Below are positions 41,676-43,348 of a DNA stretch of 43,348 bases, in pieces (position 1 is the stretch's first letter; each line of letters opens with the position of its first letter). The notes beneath the pieces were generated by a model that saw nothing but the letters and a program-made list of their open reading frames with translations, did not search any database and was not told the DNA's origin. The stretch comes from a virus: the IMG/VR virus record IMGVR_UViG_3300010396_000063, positions 1-43,348 of that record; one strand, 5' to 3'. The position numbers were made by a program, and so were the translations under genes.

Positions 41676-42112
41676 AGAAATTAGTTTTATTAGCTTGTGG
41701 CATTTTATCGATTAATTCCTCTCTAGCGTCTGCGCCAAAAAATCTAAGTTGTGCGCCATTGATACATTGTGATGTATCCAAACACTGCATAATGATAGGC
41801 CAAGAGTATGAATGGCAGCTGTATTATACATTTAAAGCTCATAGTACGATAAGTGGAAATCATAAACTTAAAAGAGTTATTGCGAGAGCCAATTTTGATA
41901 GGTATGGAAATTACAAAATCGGTACCAATGTTATTTGCGAATATGAAAATTATGTTGAGTTTAATTCGATGCCGCAATTTTTAATACATCCTAAAGATGT
42001 TAAAAATGGTGAATGGGTGTTTACGGGAGGAGCTCCTTCACCTGAATTTTATTTCGCCCATTGTAAAGCAGACTTTGCTAGTAAGACGCGTTGCGCATTA
42101 GAGTTAGATTAA
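41672..42112 (+). CDS. Exported Cys-rich protein, likely moron
   Basis: A 146-residue protein with a Sec signal peptide (MKKLVLLACGILSINSSLAS) and a mature part with six cysteines (LSC, IHC, KHC, VIC, AHC, TRC), likely disulfide-bonded. It should act in the periplasm or outside. Not required for a virion, so it is probably a host-modifying or exclusion protein. It starts within an ATGA overlap with GGAG upstream, and ends before a strong terminator. Confidence 0.7.
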   Translation: MKKLVLLACGILSINSSLASAPKNLSCAPLIHCDVSKHCIMIGQEYEWQLYYTFKAHSTISGNHKLKRVIARANFDRYGNYKIGTNVICEYENYVEFNSMPQFLIHPKDVKNGEWVFTGGAPSPEFYFAHCKADFASKTRCALELD

Positions 42113-42125
42113 GCACAATGAATTA

Positions 42126-42142
42126 GGGCGCCTATGGCGCCC
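42126..42142. terminator. Bidirectional intrinsic terminator
   Basis: GGGCGCC (42126-42132), loop TAT, GGCGCCC (42136-42142), flanked by ATTA and TTAATTTTTA. Seven G/C-rich pairs and T-rich sides both ways; it sits between the convergent exported-protein gene and the small membrane gene. Confidence 0.8.
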
Positions 42143-42149
42143 TTAATTT

Positions 42150-42299
42150 TTATCCTAATTTATCCAGCAAGAAAAGCGCATATAACCAACCTAACAAAGA
42201 CATTCCTACTGAAATTAAATACACTTTAAATGGAACGTCGCGATTTGTTTTTAAAACAGGTTGATTATTTTCTCGAGCTAAGTACTTGTAGTCTTTCAT
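42150..42299 (-). CDS. 49-residue membrane protein
   Basis: A short ORF (ATG 42299, stop at 42150). Its first 24 residues are polar (MKDYKYLARENNQPVLKTNR), followed by one hydrophobic helix (VYLISVGMSLLGWLYALFLL) and a short DKLG end. A strong promoter with the shared operator motif lies 33 bases upstream and a terminator behind it, so it forms a single-gene unit. Function unknown; an inner-membrane phage factor such as exclusion is a guess. Confidence 0.6.
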   Translation of the reverse strand: MKDYKYLARENNQPVLKTNRDVPFKVYLISVGMSLLGWLYALFLLDKLG

Positions 42300-42331
42300 T
42301 TGTTGCTATCCTTGTAATTGATCACGCGTAT

Positions 42332-42360
42332 ATCGTAGCGTATGCGCTACGATAAGTCAA
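42332..42360 (-). promoter_or_regulatory. Sigma70-type promoter with inverted-repeat operator
   Basis: Reading leftward: TTGACT (42360-42355), 17-base spacer, TACGAT (42337-42332). Spacer and -10 are covered by a 9-base perfect inverted repeat (ATCGTAGCG/CGCTACGAT, 42332-42353, four-base centre). The included motif TAGCGCATACGCTA matches that at 9677 in 12 of 14 bases at the same offset. Drives the 49-residue membrane protein. Confidence 0.7.
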
Positions 42361-42366
42361 GTAAAA

Positions 42367-43348
42367 TTATTTGCTTTGGGATTCAGTATAAGCAGCGGCA
42401 ATAGCAGAAGGGTTAGTGATATTTAAATCCGGATGATCTTTACGTATATAAATTCGCGATTTAATACCGTCAGGCATAACAATGTTGTTAACCCGCCCGT
42501 CTTTTAAATGGGGGTGCGGTATGTAATTTATATTATCTAAAATTTCTTTACCTTTTTGAAAAGATATCCTGTTTCTCATATTTATTTCGGTCAGCATGTC
42601 GTTAAAATATTTAGATGAGATATACCCGTTTCTGAAGCCAATTTTACCTTCTTCTATGCGGTCTAAAGTTTCTTGTTCTAATCGACTCTTGCCTTGTGAA
42701 ATTGCTTTATGTGTCGAAGAAGTAATAGGCGCGCGTTGACAATCAATGGCGGGATTAAACTCTTTTGGTATTTGATAATTTGATAAAAAGTGATTAACAA
42801 TAGCAAAACCGTTTTCTTTTGTAAGCCATGTATATAACCGATGAAAATATTCATTGGTCATACCAAATTGTTTTAAGTCACCAACAGATTGTTGTTTCGT
42901 AAAAAAAGGAGCAAAACGTCTATCGTTGTTGGTTTTAATAATTGCATCTTGATGGTTTGAATTTAGAATAAAGTTTCCACAGACATCACGAATAATTTTA
43001 TGAGAAAATTTAGCGTGTATTTCTAGTCGATTACTAGTGATCATCGGTTTGATTTTTTCTGCAACTTCACCCCGTTTACCGTCAATAGAAAAAACATCCT
43101 CGACGCCGTAGAATTCGCGACCGAACATCCAATCGTTGTATTTATCACAAATTTGACTTGCTTCAGGAAAATAGGTGTAACGTTCTCCGATACAAAAAGC
43201 CATGACGCGCGTAAATAACGTCTTGCCATTACCTTCAACGCCTTGTATTACTGGACACCATTGAAACTTAACACCACGGTGTTGAATCATCGCGCTTAAA
43301 TAGCTAAGCATAATAGCGGCGTCTTTTTCTTCCGGCATCGTTAAATCC
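42367..43348 (-). CDS. Primase-helicase, C-terminal SF3/D5-like helicase half (cut by window edge)
   Basis: The 3' part of the primase-helicase: 326 codons open at base 43348. Walker A is GVEGNGKT (residues 33-40 from the internal Met at 43338), with FYGVEDV as Walker B-like, sensor GNFILNSNHQD and NDRRFAPF, and the family tail GRVNNIVMPDG. This fits superfamily 3/D5-type phage helicases. The N-terminal prim-pol half is at 1-1338. It is not a separate gene: no start or ribosome binding site precedes MPEEKDA, and the frame continues upstream. Confidence 0.9.
   Translation of the reverse strand, partial: DLTMPEEKDAAIMLSYLSAMIQHRGVKFQWCPVIQGVEGNGKTLFTRVMAFCIGERYTYFPEASQICDKYNDWMFGREFYGVEDVFSIDGKRGEVAEKIKPMITSNRLEIHAKFSHKIIRDVCGNFILNSNHQDAIIKTNNDRRFAPFFTKQQSVGDLKQFGMTNEYFHRLYTWLTKENGFAIVNHFLSNYQIPKEFNPAIDCQRAPITSSTHKAISQGKSRLEQETLDRIEEGKIGFRNGYISSKYFNDMLTEINMRNRISFQKGKEILDNINYIPHPHLKDGRVNNIVMPDGIKSRIYIRKDHPDLNITNPSAIAAAYTESQSK

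Noticed and set aside
1-43348. Prophage attachment sites and integrase
   Set aside because: No tyrosine or serine integrase, transposase or flanking host gene was found, so no attachment site is claimed. The HTH at 41484 resembles excisionases but this fold is also used by many regulators.
43300-43348. Terminal direct repeats with the left end
   Set aside because: The last and first bases do not share a repeat by eye, so a fixed redundant end is not supported.

Overview
The window looks like an almost complete genome of a contractile-tailed double-stranded DNA phage (Caudoviricetes, myovirus morphotype, roughly 43.4 kb, AT-rich). It carries a full set of head, sheath, tube, baseplate and lysis genes. 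An Rz/Rz1-like spanin pair implies a Gram-negative host, probably a gammaproteobacterium; the host cannot be fixed further from sequence alone. No integrase, transposase, CI-like repressor or canonical tRNA was seen. The two window ends hold the two halves of one primase-helicase gene, so the molecule was probably circular or circularly permuted and the window was opened inside that gene with a few bases lost.

Layout. (1) 1-3874, minus: primase-polymerase half, TetR-like HTH protein, small Cys protein, VRR-NUC nuclease, SF2 helicase. (2) 3875-3972: divergent overlapping sigma70-type promoters. (3) 3973-9665, plus: membrane peptide, two unknowns, DUF2800 nuclease-fold protein, DUF2815-like ssDNA-binding protein, unknown, family A DNA polymerase. 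(4) 9666-14134, plus: a strong promoter, then about 17 small accessory genes (many Cys-rich) with a four-stem RNA candidate at 10549-10641 and at least two decayed genes. (5) 14179-40460, minus: one 26-kb late operon. In transcription order it holds ParB-like protein, methyltransferase remnant, TerS, four fibre/lectin-like genes, a small unknown, TerL, portal, MuF-like protein, Cys peptide, Tad2-like anti-defence protein, DUF2213 protease/scaffold, cement, major capsid, connectors, terminator, sheath, tube, frameshifted chaperone, tape measure, baseplate, tail fibre, endolysin, holin-like, Rz, Rz1. (6) 40476-40850: a non-coding, mirror-symmetric array of twelve TCGGGGTA boxes around an AT-rich and purine-rich core, the best origin candidate. 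(7) 40851-42112, plus: Zn-finger protein, then a promoter driving a CheY-like receiver, an HTH protein and an exported protein, ending in a bidirectional terminator. (8) 42150-43348, minus: small membrane protein and the helicase half of the primase-helicase.

How it fits together. Regions 1, 3 and 8 supply replication and recombination (primase-helicase, polymerase, SSB, helicase, nucleases). Region 5 builds a Pam3/XM1-like compact myovirus particle and lyses the cell. Regions 4 and 7 are accessory. Three strong promoters (9666, 41093, 42360 minus), and more loosely the early one at 3894, share a motif at a fixed offset ending in the -10 box, which suggests a common regulator. All product names come from recognising motifs by eye; no database search was run.
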